DNA of 27,511 bases from Burkholderiales bacterium (GTDB lineage: Bacteria; Pseudomonadota; Gammaproteobacteria; Burkholderiales; JAEUMW01): positions 1-27,511 of the forward strand of contig JAEUMX010000050.1 in the NCBI GenBank assembly GCA_016791285.1. The letters are read 5' to 3'. Each line of letters opens with the position of its first letter. Position 1 is the first letter of the stretch. Under the pieces are notes generated by a model. That model did no database searches, had not been told where the DNA came from, and saw only the letters and a program-made list of their open reading frames with translations. This document shows, piece by piece, positions 10,837 to 20,125 of this stretch. Both the position numbers and the translations under genes were made by a program.

Positions 10837-13129
10837 CGGTCGGAGTCGTGTCGGTGTCGCCCTCGAGCCGCGCGGCCTTCGACCAGGGGACTTCGCAGCG
10901 CGGCGGAAACGACGGGCTGCAGTCGTCGCTCGCGAGCGAGAGGTTGGGGCTGTAGAAGGGATCGTCGTCGAGCTGGCGCCCCCATTTCGCCCTCATGCAA
11001 GCCCACTCGGCACTGAAGCGCGCCGCCTTCTCGGGGGAGTCGTCCGGCCCGCGCGTGGCGCCCTCGTGGTGATAGAGCAGCGCGTGAGGGGTCCAGATGT
11101 TCCGGTAGCCTCTGCTGCGAAGCTTCAGGCAAAAGTCGATGTCGTTGAAGGTGACGGGGAAGTCCTTCTCGTCGAGACCTCCCACCTCTTCGTAGACGCC
11201 GCGCCTCACCAGCAGGCAGGCGCCCGTCACGGCCGTCACTTCCCGTGTGACGGCGAGACAGCCGCAGTACCCTGTCGATTCCTGCGGCATTCGCTGTTGC
11301 AGGTGTCCCACGGTGCCATGCAGTCCCATGACGATCCCAGCGTGCTGAATGGTGCCGTCCGGATAAAGGAGCTTGGCGCCGACGGCGCCGATTCCCGGTC
11401 GAACTCCGTGGGAGACCATCTCCGAGAGCCACTCGCCGTCGATCACTTCGGTATCGTTGTTGAGCAGCACCAGCACGTCGCCGGACGCTTGCCTGGCGGC
11501 GAAGTTGTTGATGGCCGCGTAATTGAAGGCCCCCTCGAAGCGCAGGAGCCGAACCGTCGCGGACGACTCGAGCGCGCGGAAATAGGACATCGCGTCCGGC
11601 TCGTCGCTCTCGTTGTCGACCAGGAGGATCTCGTACGAAGGATACGAGGTCTTGGCGGCGATGCTCTCGACACATCGCCGGACCAGCTCCGCGCCATTGC
11701 GCGTGGGGATGATGAGCGTGACCCGCGGCGCCGGCTCGGGCTGCGGATATCGAATCCGAAGCACGCCGGGTACTGCTCCGCGTTCGACCGACGCACAGGA
11801 GGAGATGGCTCGCAGGGTATCGTCGACGGCGCGCGGCGCCTCACCTTCCCCCGATCGGCCTGGCGATGAATCCGATCCCTTCGACGCAGGCTGACGCCGG
11901 GCGTGACGGAGCACGAATGGCACGTGACCGATCCGCTTTGATTCACTCGCCGCCGCGCAGCGAAGTGCGAGCTCGAAGCGCGCGCTGCTTTCGCAATCCG
12001 ATCGAAACCCACCGACCTGGCGCACCAAGGTCCCTCTCAATGCGCAGAACCGCGAGAGGTAGTCCTGGTGCAGCAAGCGCTCCGCGTCCCACTCCCCCTT
12101 GAACCATGGCGACGCGCGGTCTCCCAACGGATCGAACTCGTCTTCGTCCGCGTAGACAAGGTCGAGACCAGCGTCCGCATCGAGCGCTTCGGCGATCAGA
12201 TAGCAGGCGTGCTCCGCTAGCGCTCCGTCGGCAGCGAGCAGGATGACGTAGTCGCCCGTCGCAAGATCCAATGCGCTGTTGCCCGCCGCGATAAGTCCAT
12301 CGCCCGCTGGTGGCGTCGCGATTCGAATCCTTGTGTCCCGCCTGCAGTAATCGTCGAGCAACCCGCGAGTCTGCGGGGCTGTGGATGGATCGAAGGCGAT
12401 CCAGAGTTCCCAGTCGGGATAGATCTGATGCGCCACGGAATCGATGCAGCTACGTAGCCCGTCCTCCGGCGCGCCGTCCAACAGGATGACGATCGACAAG
12501 CTGGTCCGCCGCCGCAATACGGCGACGCGCGATCGTATTGCCGCGCGATCCTCGTCTGTCAGCGAATCGTGATATGCGACCCACGTGCGGTAATCGAGGC
12601 CGGACTGTTCCAGCCAGCGCGCAACGAAGATCTTGAGCGAGTTGAGGTTACCGCCGCGCCATATGCGCCACGCAATCCTGCTCCACGCGCCCAGACGAAC
12701 CGGATCCCCGGTCACCTGCCGCAGCGCACGCCGCGCGATCTCGAGCAGCACCCTGTACCCAGAGAGCTGCTCGATTCGGAAGTCCTCGATCCAAAAGCGT
12801 CCGGGACCCTCGATCGGGCTCAAGCGCATGTTCGCCACACGCGCCGGCAATCTCCGAACGGCGCTGATGTGCTGCCCGCGCGACGGTGGCAGTTCGATCA
12901 GGACATGGCCCTCGCCGCCGGCAACTGTCTCGATGCAAAGCCTGGGGGACAAGTATCCCCGGGCAGAATGGCCGCGATAGGAAATCCTGCACCAGCCGGA
13001 GGGCAGCGCTTGGCTTTGCGAGACCACGCGAAAGGTCGGGTTCGAGCCGAGGCTCTCACGGGTGCCCTCGACTACTCGGATACTCTGGACCGGCTCAAGC
13101 TTGATGTCGTTGCCTTTCGACCGAGACAT
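10811..13129 (-). CDS. Large glycosyltransferase with two GT2 domains
   Basis: About 772 residues from the ATG at 13129. The N-terminal 15-125 is a beta-rich segment of the kind often preceding tandem GT2 domains in polysaccharide clusters. The first GT2 domain (about 210-405) has SIVILLDGAPEDG and LVYADEDEFD. The second (about 468-720) has VTLIIPTRNGAELVRRCVES, LLVDNESDE, the DXD-like LLNNDTEV and the KLLYPDGTIQHAGIVMG motif shared with the GT2 at 20122-21795. It should transfer sugars from activated donors onto a growing surface glycan at the cytoplasmic membrane face; donors are unknown. A GTG at 13213 would add 28 residues; the downstream ATG has a GAGGA site, though distant. It is the last gene of the minus-strand cluster and overlaps manC by 26 nt at the 3' end. 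Confidence 0.9.
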
Positions 13130-13235
13130 GGCGTCTGATGGCGGTCCTCGTACCCCGGTTTCACTGGCCCGTCCTGTAACCCGACCGTCTCGTGGGAAAA
13201 GCGGGGAGAGCACACCCCGGCGGCGGAAGAACGTG

Positions 13236-13241
13236 ATTATA
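13236..13241 (-). promoter_or_regulatory. Candidate -10 upstream of the tandem GT2 gene
   Basis: Minus-strand reading gives a perfect TATAAT in the 111-nt gap after the membrane-fusion gene. No convincing -35 is seen. It could give the glycosyltransferase its own transcript, with a leader of about 100 nt to the ATG at 13129 or under 20 nt to the GTG at 13213. Confidence 0.35.
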
Positions 13242-13324
13242 TGGGGCTTTCGATGCGATGCGGGCGGTATTCAGAACAACACCCAATACTCGCCCCGCGA
13301 TCGCGAGGCGCGGGCATGCCGCGA

Positions 13325-14635
13325 TCAGGTTTCCGTCATTCCCCGCCGGATGCTGTCGGTGAGCGGCTTGAGCAGGTAGCTCAGCGCCGAACGCGAGCCG
13401 GTCTGCACGTGGACTTCGACCGGAAGCCCCGGCTTCAGCGCGACCGCCCCGAGCTTATCGTGGGTCGGCTCGGTAATCATGACGCGCGCGAGATAGTACG
13501 GCTGATTCGTCGCGGTATCCATCAGGCGATCCGCAGAAACCAGGGCGACTTCGCCGGCGAGCACCGGGGTCTGCCGCTTGTTGAGCGTGGGGAACAGCAC
13601 CTCGGCCCGCTGACCTATCTCGACTTGGTCGACATCCTGGGGACTGATCCTTACGTCCGCGATGAGACGCTCGTCCAGCGGCACGATGTCCATCAGCGAC
13701 TCCCCGGGCGCCACGACGCCGCCCACCGCATTCTTCTTCAGATTCAACACGCGCCCCTGATACGGAGCGGTGATGGCGAGTCGCTGCAAACCGTCCGCGA
13801 CCGAGCGGAGCTGCTGCTCCGCGTCGTGCAGTTGCCGTAGCGTCTCCTGACGCTGTCCGGCGGTGCTCTCGATGAACTCCTGCTCGGTCCGCGCCATGTC
13901 GGCTCGCGTTTTCTGAATGCGCGCGAGCGCGGCGGCCTTTTCGGCGGACGCCTTCGCGGCCTCTCCCTGTAGCTTTTCCGCCTCGCGCTCGAAGGCGCGA
14001 ATGCGACTCTCCCAGCCGAACCCCTCCTTGAACAGACGCTTCAAGCCCTTGAGTTCGTCTTGCACCGAAGCGAGCTGCGCCATGCTCGATGCCTGTTGCG
14101 CTTCCAGACCCCGGATCTGCTCTTTCAGCTGCTCGATCTCTCCGTTGGAAGCAGCTACCCGCATCCGTCGCGCCTCGGACCGGCTGCGAAAGATTTCCCG
14201 CTGACCGCGCAATATGTCGGCGACTGCGGGTTCCGACTGCCGTCCCTGAAGGTCCCCAGGGAGCTCGATGGTTGCCTGATTCTTCTCTTCGGCGAGCAGC
14301 CTCGCCTCGGTTGCGCTCAGGCTGTCGACCTGCAGTTGGAGCTGCTCGGCACGCGATCGCATCGCGACCGAATCCAGCTCGATCAGCACGTCCCCGGTCT
14401 TGACGACGTCACCTTCCTTCACCCGGATGGCGCGGATGAGACCGCCTTCCAGGTGCTGGATGGTCTTGTGGTTGCCTTCCGGAACCAACTGCCCCGGCGC
14501 CACGACGGCGCCGGCCAGCGGCGCGAGCGCGGCCCAGGCGAGGAGAGCGAGAAAGCCGATCGCGATGATCAGGAGGCCCACGTTGACGTGGCGGTCGATC
14601 TCGATCGGTGCGTAGTCGTGCGTGCTGGTCGTCAT
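13325..14635 (-). CDS. Type I secretion membrane-fusion protein (HlyD/PrtE family)
   Basis: A 436-residue periplasmic adaptor that links the secretion ATPase in the inner membrane to an outer-membrane TolC-type channel. Residues about 18-40 are the single transmembrane anchor. GQLVPEGNHKTIQHLEGGLI and VKEGDVVKTGDVLIELDS form the first lipoyl half, a hallmark of the PrtE branch. A long coiled coil (about 75-285) follows, then the second lipoyl half (ITAPYQGRVLNLKKNAVGGV) and the C-terminal barrel, ending with GLPVEVHVQTGSRSALSYLL. Length is standard. It follows the ATPase gene by 31 nt. No TolC homologue is in the window, so the outer-membrane part must be elsewhere. Confidence 0.95.
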   Translation of the reverse strand: MTTSTHDYAPIEIDRHVNVGLLIIAIGFLALLAWAALAPLAGAVVAPGQLVPEGNHKTIQHLEGGLIRAIRVKEGDVVKTGDVLIELDSVAMRSRAEQLQLQVDSLSATEARLLAEEKNQATIELPGDLQGRQSEPAVADILRGQREIFRSRSEARRMRVAASNGEIEQLKEQIRGLEAQQASSMAQLASVQDELKGLKRLFKEGFGWESRIRAFEREAEKLQGEAAKASAEKAAALARIQKTRADMARTEQEFIESTAGQRQETLRQLHDAEQQLRSVADGLQRLAITAPYQGRVLNLKKNAVGGVVAPGESLMDIVPLDERLIADVRISPQDVDQVEIGQRAEVLFPTLNKRQTPVLAGEVALVSADRLMDTATNQPYYLARVMITEPTHDKLGAVALKPGLPVEVHVQTGSRSALSYLLKPLTDSIRRGMTET

Positions 14636-14666
14636 GGTCGTTATTTTGGCCCGGAGGGATCAGGCT

Positions 14667-16391
14667 TCAGTCCTGCGCTCGCGACTTGGGGAACGCCTGG
14701 AACGCGGCGGAGAAGAACTCCTCGCGAGACGAGTATCTCTGCACGCGCCCTTCGGACAGAAGGAGGACGTGGTCCATGTGCCGCAACATTCGCGGGTGGT
14801 GCGATACGACGACGACCGTCTGACCGTTTGCCCGCGCCTGCTTGAACACCTCCTCCAGGACGGCCTGCCCGTCGGGATCCAGATTCGCTTCGGGCGCATC
14901 GAGCACCAGCAGCGCCGGATTCCCGTAGAGCGCCCGGGCGATGCCGATCATCTGCCGCTCACCCACCGACAAAAGCTCCGTACCGCCACCGATTTCCGTC
15001 TCGTACCCTTCCGGCAGGCGCGATATGCGCTCGTGGATGCCGGCGAGTCTGGCGGCTGCCTGGATGTCTTCGACCGTCGCATCCTCGCGAAAGCGGCTGA
15101 TGTTCCGAGCGACGGTTCCCGGCAAGAGCTCGACTGTCTGCGGCAAGTAGCCGACCCAGCGCCCCAGCTCCCCGGGGTCCGGACGGTCCAGCTCGACCCC
15201 GTCCATTCGAACGCTGCCGCTCATCGGTGCGAGCGCTCCGACCAGCAAACGCGCCAGAGCGGACTTTCCGGCCGCTGCGGGTCCAGCGATGCCGAGCGCC
15301 TGTCCCGGCTTGATCTCGAAGCTGATACCGCCCAGGACCGCCGGCGCGGACTTGCGTGGGATCGCGAAAACGTTGGACACGACGACATGGCCGGCGGGGC
15401 GCGCTGCCGGGGCGTTTCCGCCCTTGACCGCAAGCTGTGGCAGCAGCGCGCGCAGACGGCCGAACGCGCTCTTGGCTTCGCCCAGCTTTTGCCAGTTGGC
15501 GGCTGCCAGCTCGATCGGCGCGAGTGCGCGGCCCATGATGATCGAGGCACCGATCATCACGCCGGGGCTCAATTCCTGACGGATGACGAGCCAGGCGCCG
15601 AAACCGAGCACCGCGCTCTGGACAAGGATGCGCATCGTGCGGCTGCACGCCGAAACCACCGCGAGGCGGTCGCTCATTTGGGTCTCGGTGGCGAGCTCCA
15701 CGCGATCATAGCGACCCCAGGTGCGCGCGAGGCCGGCCGCCATGCCGAGCGCTCGCGCCGCATCGGGCTGGCGTGCGATCGCCTGCATCATGCTCACTTC
15801 GCGCCGGCGATCCTCGGTGAGCTGCGGCAGCCTGGCGCTCGTGATCCGCTGGCTGCGCAGCACCAGACTCACCAGTACGACTGCGCCGAAGAGGGAGACG
15901 AACCCGAGCACGGGGTGGATCAGAAAGACCAGAATCAGAAACAATGGAAACCAGGGCAGATCGAAGAGGGCGGTGATGGACTGCCCCTGCAAGACCGCGC
16001 GCACGCTGCGCAGATCGTCGAGCGGCCGGTCGCGAGAGACATCCTTCGAACCCGATAGCTCCAGGACGTGCCGCAAGAGACGCGGACCGTAGGTGTGCTC
16101 GAGCAGGTTGCCGAGCCGGGCGAGGAGTTGCCCGCGCAGTGCGTCGAGAACACCCATGAGGATCAACAGCGCACCGAAGATGGCACTGAGCAGGACCAGC
16201 GTCGGCATGCTCTTGCTGTTCAGCACCCGGTCGTAGATCTGCATCATGTAGAGGGGCGACGACAGCGCCAGGACGTTGATCACCGCGCTGAAGACTGCGG
16301 CAGCCGCGAGTCCCTTCCGCAGCTTGCGGAGCGTGTGATCGTCAGCGTCTGGTCCGCGAGCGTCGGGGTGGTGTGGCGTGGAGCTGGACAT
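14667..16391 (-). CDS. Type I secretion ABC permease/ATPase (PrtD-like) with atypical ATPase motifs
   Basis: A 574-residue fused membrane/ATPase protein of the PrtD branch, which recognises RTX-type substrates and drives one-step secretion. The membrane domain (about 28-300) contains the family phrase SPLYMMQIYDRVLNSKS. The nucleotide-binding domain (about 335-560) keeps the Q-loop (YLPQ, Gln418), the D-loop NLD and the H-loop His531. Other motifs deviate: Walker A is GPAAAGKS rather than GPSGSGKS, the signature is LSVGE instead of LSGGQ, and Walker B reads LLVLDAP, with Ala499 where the catalytic Glu normally stands (bases checked near 14900). A Glu occurs two residues later (APEANLD). As a homodimer it would lack both canonical catalytic glutamates. 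It lies between the RTX gene and the fusion protein gene, which argues that the RTX protein is its substrate. Confidence 0.95.
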   Translation of the reverse strand: MSSSTPHHPDARGPDADDHTLRKLRKGLAAAAVFSAVINVLALSSPLYMMQIYDRVLNSKSMPTLVLLSAIFGALLILMGVLDALRGQLLARLGNLLEHTYGPRLLRHVLELSGSKDVSRDRPLDDLRSVRAVLQGQSITALFDLPWFPLFLILVFLIHPVLGFVSLFGAVVLVSLVLRSQRITSARLPQLTEDRRREVSMMQAIARQPDAARALGMAAGLARTWGRYDRVELATETQMSDRLAVVSACSRTMRILVQSAVLGFGAWLVIRQELSPGVMIGASIIMGRALAPIELAAANWQKLGEAKSAFGRLRALLPQLAVKGGNAPAARPAGHVVVSNVFAIPRKSAPAVLGGISFEIKPGQALGIAGPAAAGKSALARLLVGALAPMSGSVRMDGVELDRPDPGELGRWVGYLPQTVELLPGTVARNISRFREDATVEDIQAAARLAGIHERISRLPEGYETEIGGGTELLSVGERQMIGIARALYGNPALLVLDAPEANLDPDGQAVLEEVFKQARANGQTVVVVSHHPRMLRHMDHVLLLSEGRVQRYSSREEFFSAAFQAFPKSRAQD

Positions 16392-16545
16392 CGGGTGGAT
16401 TCGAAGATTGGAAGGAAAAGGCTACCCGCATCGAGGGGTGGGCGCCAGCCGGAAAACCATTGCCGCCATCGTCACCCTCGGCAGCGTAGGGGTCTCCGAG
16501 GACCGGGAGATGTCGCGGAGGGCGTGTTCCGTGCCCTGCAAGAAC

Positions 16546-16591
16546 AAGCCCCGGTGCTCCCGGCAACTTCGCCGGCCAGTCACCGGGGCTT
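16546..16591 (-). terminator. Strong hairpin terminator after the RTX gene
   Basis: Perfect 11-bp arms AAGCCCCGGTG (16546-16556) and CACCGGGGCTT (16581-16591) enclose a second small stem, CCGGC/GCCGG. On the minus strand the stem is followed by GTTCTT. It lies 18 nt past the RTX stop and about 155 nt before the ATPase start, so it should reduce read-through from the substrate gene into the transporter genes. The rest of the 218-nt gap shows no gene. Confidence 0.7.
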
Positions 16592-16609
16592 GGTGGGGCA
16601 GCCCCGTGA

Positions 16610-18193
16610 TCAGGCGTCCGTTCTACCCTCGAAGAAGCCCTGCGTGATGTAGTGGACAGTGGCGGCTTCGGTATCGGTGCCGAAGACCGCCTGAAGGTCT
16701 GCATAGTTATTGAGATACTCGGCGGCGTCGAAGAGATCCGCCGCCCGTCCCTCGGCGTGACCGCTCAGAATGTAGTGGACGGAGCCGATGTCGTGATTCG
16801 GATCGGCGGCTACCTGGCTGTGGAACGCATTGATCAGGTCGCTGTAAGACGCCACGTACTCGAGGCCGTCGAATGTGTCGGACCGACCTTCCGCATGCCC
16901 ATTCCGAAGGAAGTGATTGGATCCGATGTCGTGGTTCGCACCGGCCGCCACCTGGCTCTTCAACGCATTGACCAAGTCCCCGTAGGAGGCGATGTATTCC
17001 AGGCCGTCGAAGGTGGCGGTGCGCCCTTCGAATCGGCCGTTCGAGATGAAGTGAGCGGCGCCCGCACCGTCGTTGGCGCCGAACACGCTGATCAGGTCCG
17101 CATTGGAGGCTATGTACTCCAGCCCGTCGAAGCTCGAGTGGCGGCCTTCGAACCTGCCGCTCTGGATGTAGTGGTTCGCGCCCGCGTCGCCGTTCGGCCC
17201 GAAGGCGCTCATGAGATCGGCATAGGATGCGACGTACTCGAAGCCGTCGAAGGTGGCAGTGGCTCGCCCTTCGAAGCGGCCTGCCTGGATGTAGTGCGTG
17301 GCACCGGCGTTGGTGGATGCGCTCGCGCCGAAATGGTTCATCAAGTCGGCGTTGGAAGCGATGTAGTCGAGTCCGTCGAACGTGGTGCGGTAGCCGTCGT
17401 AGTGGCCCCTCGAGAAGACATAGTGATTGAAGATCGCTTCCGGGTTCGACGCCGCTCCGAAATGGTCGGAGAGCCCCCACGATGAAGCGACATACTCCAG
17501 CGGGCTGAAGTATTCGTTGGTCGTGGATGCGAGCGAGTAGGTGCCGTTCGAGAAGGCGGCGTTCTCGACATTCGTGAGCCGGTCGATTCCGTCCGCCGCC
17601 GCGGCGGGGCTTGAGTACGAGGGGAGCACGGCCGTCGTACCGTTCCAGTTCACCAGGTAGTAATTGCCGCGTACGTCACCGTATCTCGCGGTGTCCGTGC
17701 CGCCTCCCCCATTGATCGAGTCGCCGTTCCCGCCACCGGAGATGATGTCGTCTCCCGCGCCGCCGATGATGATGTCGTCGCCGAAATAGCCGTTGAGAAC
17801 GTTACCGGCGACCGTGCTCGAAGCATCGATGTAGTCGTTGCCGGAGTACGTCGCAGTGCCCGAGAGGAGATAGCTCTGTGCACCCAGGGCATTGCCTGCT
17901 TGGGCGAGAGCGATGTAGGTAGTGGGGTCGACTCCCGTGGCGACCGAATAGAGAAGGTTGGCGTCGTTCGGCACGGTCCCCGAGAACACCCAGAACGCGT
18001 CCATCGTCCCGCCGACGAGGGAGGTACCGCTATACGCAAAGTCGCCGCTCCCCGGAGAGTGGAACTGAACGACATTGGCACCGTTGGTGAACCGGTGAAA
18101 GACCGGAGTAGTCAGGTCTGACGTCACCGGCGCGCTCACTACAGGCAACCCCGTGTCCATGTTCTGAGGTTGGTAAAACTTCATCCACGTCAT
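16610..18193 (-). CDS. RTX-type secreted protein with seven C-terminal EGR-module repeats
   Basis: A 527-residue protein with no Sec signal peptide. Residues 1-130 are a Ser/Thr/Gly-rich domain I do not recognise. Residues about 132-170 carry a short RTX block (NGYFGDD, GGAGDDIIS, GGGNGDSIN, GGGGTD), which in this family folds as a calcium-binding beta-roll, followed by the usual DGIDRLTNVENAAFSNGTY closure. Residues 229-524 are seven repeats of 37-43 residues built on FDGLEYIASYxDL...HYIxxGRFEGR. The next two genes encode a type I ATPase and fusion protein, so secretion to the outside is likely. The C-terminus ends in FEGRTDA rather than in a hydrophobic DFxV-type tail. Similar repeats occur in other proteobacterial RTX proteins, without a function I can name. 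The ATG at 18193 has a good AAAGGAA site. Its role could be adhesin, S-layer-like or matrix protein. Confidence 0.88.
   Translation of the reverse strand: MTWMKFYQPQNMDTGLPVVSAPVTSDLTTPVFHRFTNGANVVQFHSPGSGDFAYSGTSLVGGTMDAFWVFSGTVPNDANLLYSVATGVDPTTYIALAQAGNALGAQSYLLSGTATYSGNDYIDASSTVAGNVLNGYFGDDIIIGGAGDDIISGGGNGDSINGGGGTDTARYGDVRGNYYLVNWNGTTAVLPSYSSPAAAADGIDRLTNVENAAFSNGTYSLASTTNEYFSPLEYVASSWGLSDHFGAASNPEAIFNHYVFSRGHYDGYRTTFDGLDYIASNADLMNHFGASASTNAGATHYIQAGRFEGRATATFDGFEYVASYADLMSAFGPNGDAGANHYIQSGRFEGRHSSFDGLEYIASNADLISVFGANDGAGAAHFISNGRFEGRTATFDGLEYIASYGDLVNALKSQVAAGANHDIGSNHFLRNGHAEGRSDTFDGLEYVASYSDLINAFHSQVAADPNHDIGSVHYILSGHAEGRAADLFDAAEYLNNYADLQAVFGTDTEAATVHYITQGFFEGRTDA
16622..17509 (-). 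repeat. Seven tandem protein-level repeats (EGR module)
   Basis: Coding repeats of about 111-129 nt. Residue ranges in the RTX protein are 229-270 (degenerate), 272-310, 315-351, 355-391, 395-437, 441-483 and 488-524. Repeats 5 and 6 are longer and share the insert SQVAA...NHDIGS, so they look like a recent pair. The DNA copies are clearly diverged, so the array is old or under codon-level drift. A related module is found in the GT4 glycosyltransferase encoded upstream (residues 67-100). Confidence 0.85.
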
Positions 18194-18499
18194 GATGTTT
18201 CCTTTTCACTCATTGAGTTTCGAAAGACTCGATTGCGGTTTGCACAGGGGATGGGGATTGCGACTTCCGGACGTGCCCGCCATGCTCTTCGAAGATCGGT
18301 CAGGCAGCTGAGAAACGGATGTGGCCGCGTTTCGCCCGACCGAACTCTGGAAACCGACGCGCTGGATTCTGGCCGACGCCCCCTGGGTGGACGTGGCCGA
18401 CCGATGAACGGAGAGAGGATGGCGAGATGGCCATTGCCGCTATGGCGCGAAGGCGCGCCGCGGCAGCAGTTGCGGGAATGGCGACGCCCGCTGCAGGCG
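18194..18499. other. 306-nt intergenic region before the RTX gene
   Basis: No convincing gene on either strand. Next to the RTX ribosome binding site is a short dyad ACTCA-T-TGAGT (18208-18218). A small hairpin GACGCC/GGCGTC (about 18481-18500) lies at the end of the GT4 gene and could be a weak terminator. This is the largest gap in the minus-strand cluster, so a separate promoter for the RTX gene is likely, but I cannot place -35 and -10 boxes with confidence. Confidence 0.4.
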
Positions 18500-20125
18500 T
18501 CAGGCGCGTTTCGCCGCTTCGGAACGCACTGTGACTAAAGGGTCCTTGGGTTCGTCGGCCTCGGCATCATCGAGGCAACCAAGCCCCTCCAGTAGCTCTC
18601 GAACACGAGCCCCAACTACTGCGGGCGCGAACAAGTCACGAAGCAACGTCCGCCCGCGTTGCCCCTTGGCACGAGCCGCAGAGGGATCGTCGTAGATCGA
18701 CCGCAGGGCTGCGACTGTTGCATCCAGGCCCGGCTCCGCCCAGACCTGACCTTCCCAGCCTGGGTAATCGCCCTTCTTCAGAGGCACCAACTCGTAAGCG
18801 ATGGGATATCCGGTGTCGGGTGTAATGAAATCGGTAGTGCCCGCATAGTCCGTCGCCACCACCGCCTTGCCGGCCGCGAGTGCCTCCGCCGCACCAAAAC
18901 CGAAGCCCTCGGACCGATGCAGCGATATGAAGACATCGCAGCTTTGCATCAGCGCATCCATCTCGCTGCGCTCCAGTGTCTTGTCGACGATCTCGACGCG
19001 AGGGTCCTGCGCTGCGGTCTCGCCGAGCCATTTGCGCATGCCCGCATCGCCAGAATACTGTCCGCCGCGTACCTTGACGATCAAGCGCACATCGCGCTGA
19101 TCAGCCGGAAACGCTGCCAGGAATGCGCGTACCGCGGCCGTGGGGTTCTTCCGGGCGCCAAAGGAGTCGAAATCCAGATAGGTATAGAGTCGCAAGGTAT
19201 CCCGCGCGTGACCGTCGTCGGGGAGAAACGCCGACATTCGCAACGGCTGCCGCAGGAGCTTCACCGGCCGGTCGAAATCCAGTGGGAATGCCTGCGCCAC
19301 GAAGCTCGAGGGCGCCCAGATCTCGTCGAAGCGTCGCGCCGTTTCGAGCCATGCCTCCGGAACCCGACCCAATTCCCAGAACGGATAAAGGATGTTGATG
19401 CGCCCTGGCCCGATCTCGTGAATGAGATCCATGATCGAGGGCAATCCCGTGACTAGCAGATTGGCTCTTCGATCGGGCACAGAGTTGCACTTCGTCATAA
19501 ACTCGGTATCGTTCTCGCGGCCTCGCAACGGGACGTGACGGAACGAAACCGGCAGGCGGTTCGCGTCACACGCATAGGCGAGATTGCGGGCCGCCTGCCC
19601 CAAACCGATTTCCGAACGCAGATACCCGATCAGGCACAAACCCTCCTGCAGTTGGTTCGACGGCGCCTGCTCCACGCCGGCGGGCCTCGCGGTGTTGTCC
19701 AGCCAGCGACACACCGTCGGATTGCCGAGCCCCACTTGCAGCAAGTGGGTGATCGGATTGTCGGTCTGCGGGTTGAACTCCCGCTCCACCTGCGCGTAGT
19801 CTTCCGCACCGAAGCCAGCCGCCGGTCGGCGTCCTTCGCGCCATCCGTCCTGGATGTAGTGCAAGAAGGGGTCGGCACCGCATGCGACGACATCGGGATA
19901 CCGGGCACAATACCAACGCGCGTCGAACAGCCCCAGTCGCTCGGCGAGGACGCGGTCATTGCGCGTGACAGGGGGCGCGGGGATTCCCAACAGCCGCTCG
20001 AGATCGGCGATCAGGCGTTGCCCTCGATCATGGGGCCGCATCAACCGCCGCAGCGCGCTCTTGACGCGCTGGCGCGCCGAGTTCGGGATCCTAAGGATGA
20101 CGGGGCGCAGCAGGTCAAAGATCAT
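18500..20125 (-). CDS. GT4-family glycosyltransferase with N-terminal EGR module
   Basis: A 541-residue protein. Residues 67-100 hold a module FDARWYCARYPDV...HYIQDGWREGR, and residues 105-137 a weaker second copy (FNPQTDNPITHLLQVG). The catalytic part (about 162-510) has the GT-B look of the GT4 family: LCLIGYLRSEIGLGQAARNL, YPFWELGRVPEAWL, the acceptor-side YLDFDSFGARKNP and the E-x7-E motif SEGFGFGAAEALA (Glu406 and Glu414), then DYAGTTDFI. It should move a sugar from a nucleotide donor to a cytoplasmic glycan acceptor with retention of configuration. The start ATG overlaps the stop of the upstream GT2 gene by 4 nt, so the two are coupled. The N-terminal module resembles the repeats of the RTX protein encoded next. 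Confidence 0.9.
   Translation of the reverse strand: MIFDLLRPVILRIPNSARQRVKSALRRLMRPHDRGQRLIADLERLLGIPAPPVTRNDRVLAERLGLFDARWYCARYPDVVACGADPFLHYIQDGWREGRRPAAGFGAEDYAQVEREFNPQTDNPITHLLQVGLGNPTVCRWLDNTARPAGVEQAPSNQLQEGLCLIGYLRSEIGLGQAARNLAYACDANRLPVSFRHVPLRGRENDTEFMTKCNSVPDRRANLLVTGLPSIMDLIHEIGPGRINILYPFWELGRVPEAWLETARRFDEIWAPSSFVAQAFPLDFDRPVKLLRQPLRMSAFLPDDGHARDTLRLYTYLDFDSFGARKNPTAAVRAFLAAFPADQRDVRLIVKVRGGQYSGDAGMRKWLGETAAQDPRVEIVDKTLERSEMDALMQSCDVFISLHRSEGFGFGAAEALAAGKAVVATDYAGTTDFITPDTGYPIAYELVPLKKGDYPGWEGQVWAEPGLDATVAALRSIYDDPSAARAKGQRGRTLLRDLFAPAVVGARVRELLEGLGCLDDAEADEPKDPLVTVRSEAAKRA

Noticed and set aside
14622..16058. Long plus-strand open frame (478 codons) opposite the secretion ATPase gene
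   Set aside because: It mirrors the minus-strand PrtD-like gene, which has clear family motifs. The translation shows no recognisable domain and is rich in His, Arg and Gly, as GC-rich antisense frames are.
16622..17509. Regular repeats of about 111-129 nt as a possible CRISPR or non-coding array
   Set aside because: The repeats are diverged at DNA level, keep one reading frame and encode a conserved protein module, so they are coding repeats.
18170..18538. Small plus-strand open frames in the gap before the RTX gene
   Set aside because: No ribosome binding site, no recognisable product, and they run into the flanking minus-strand genes.
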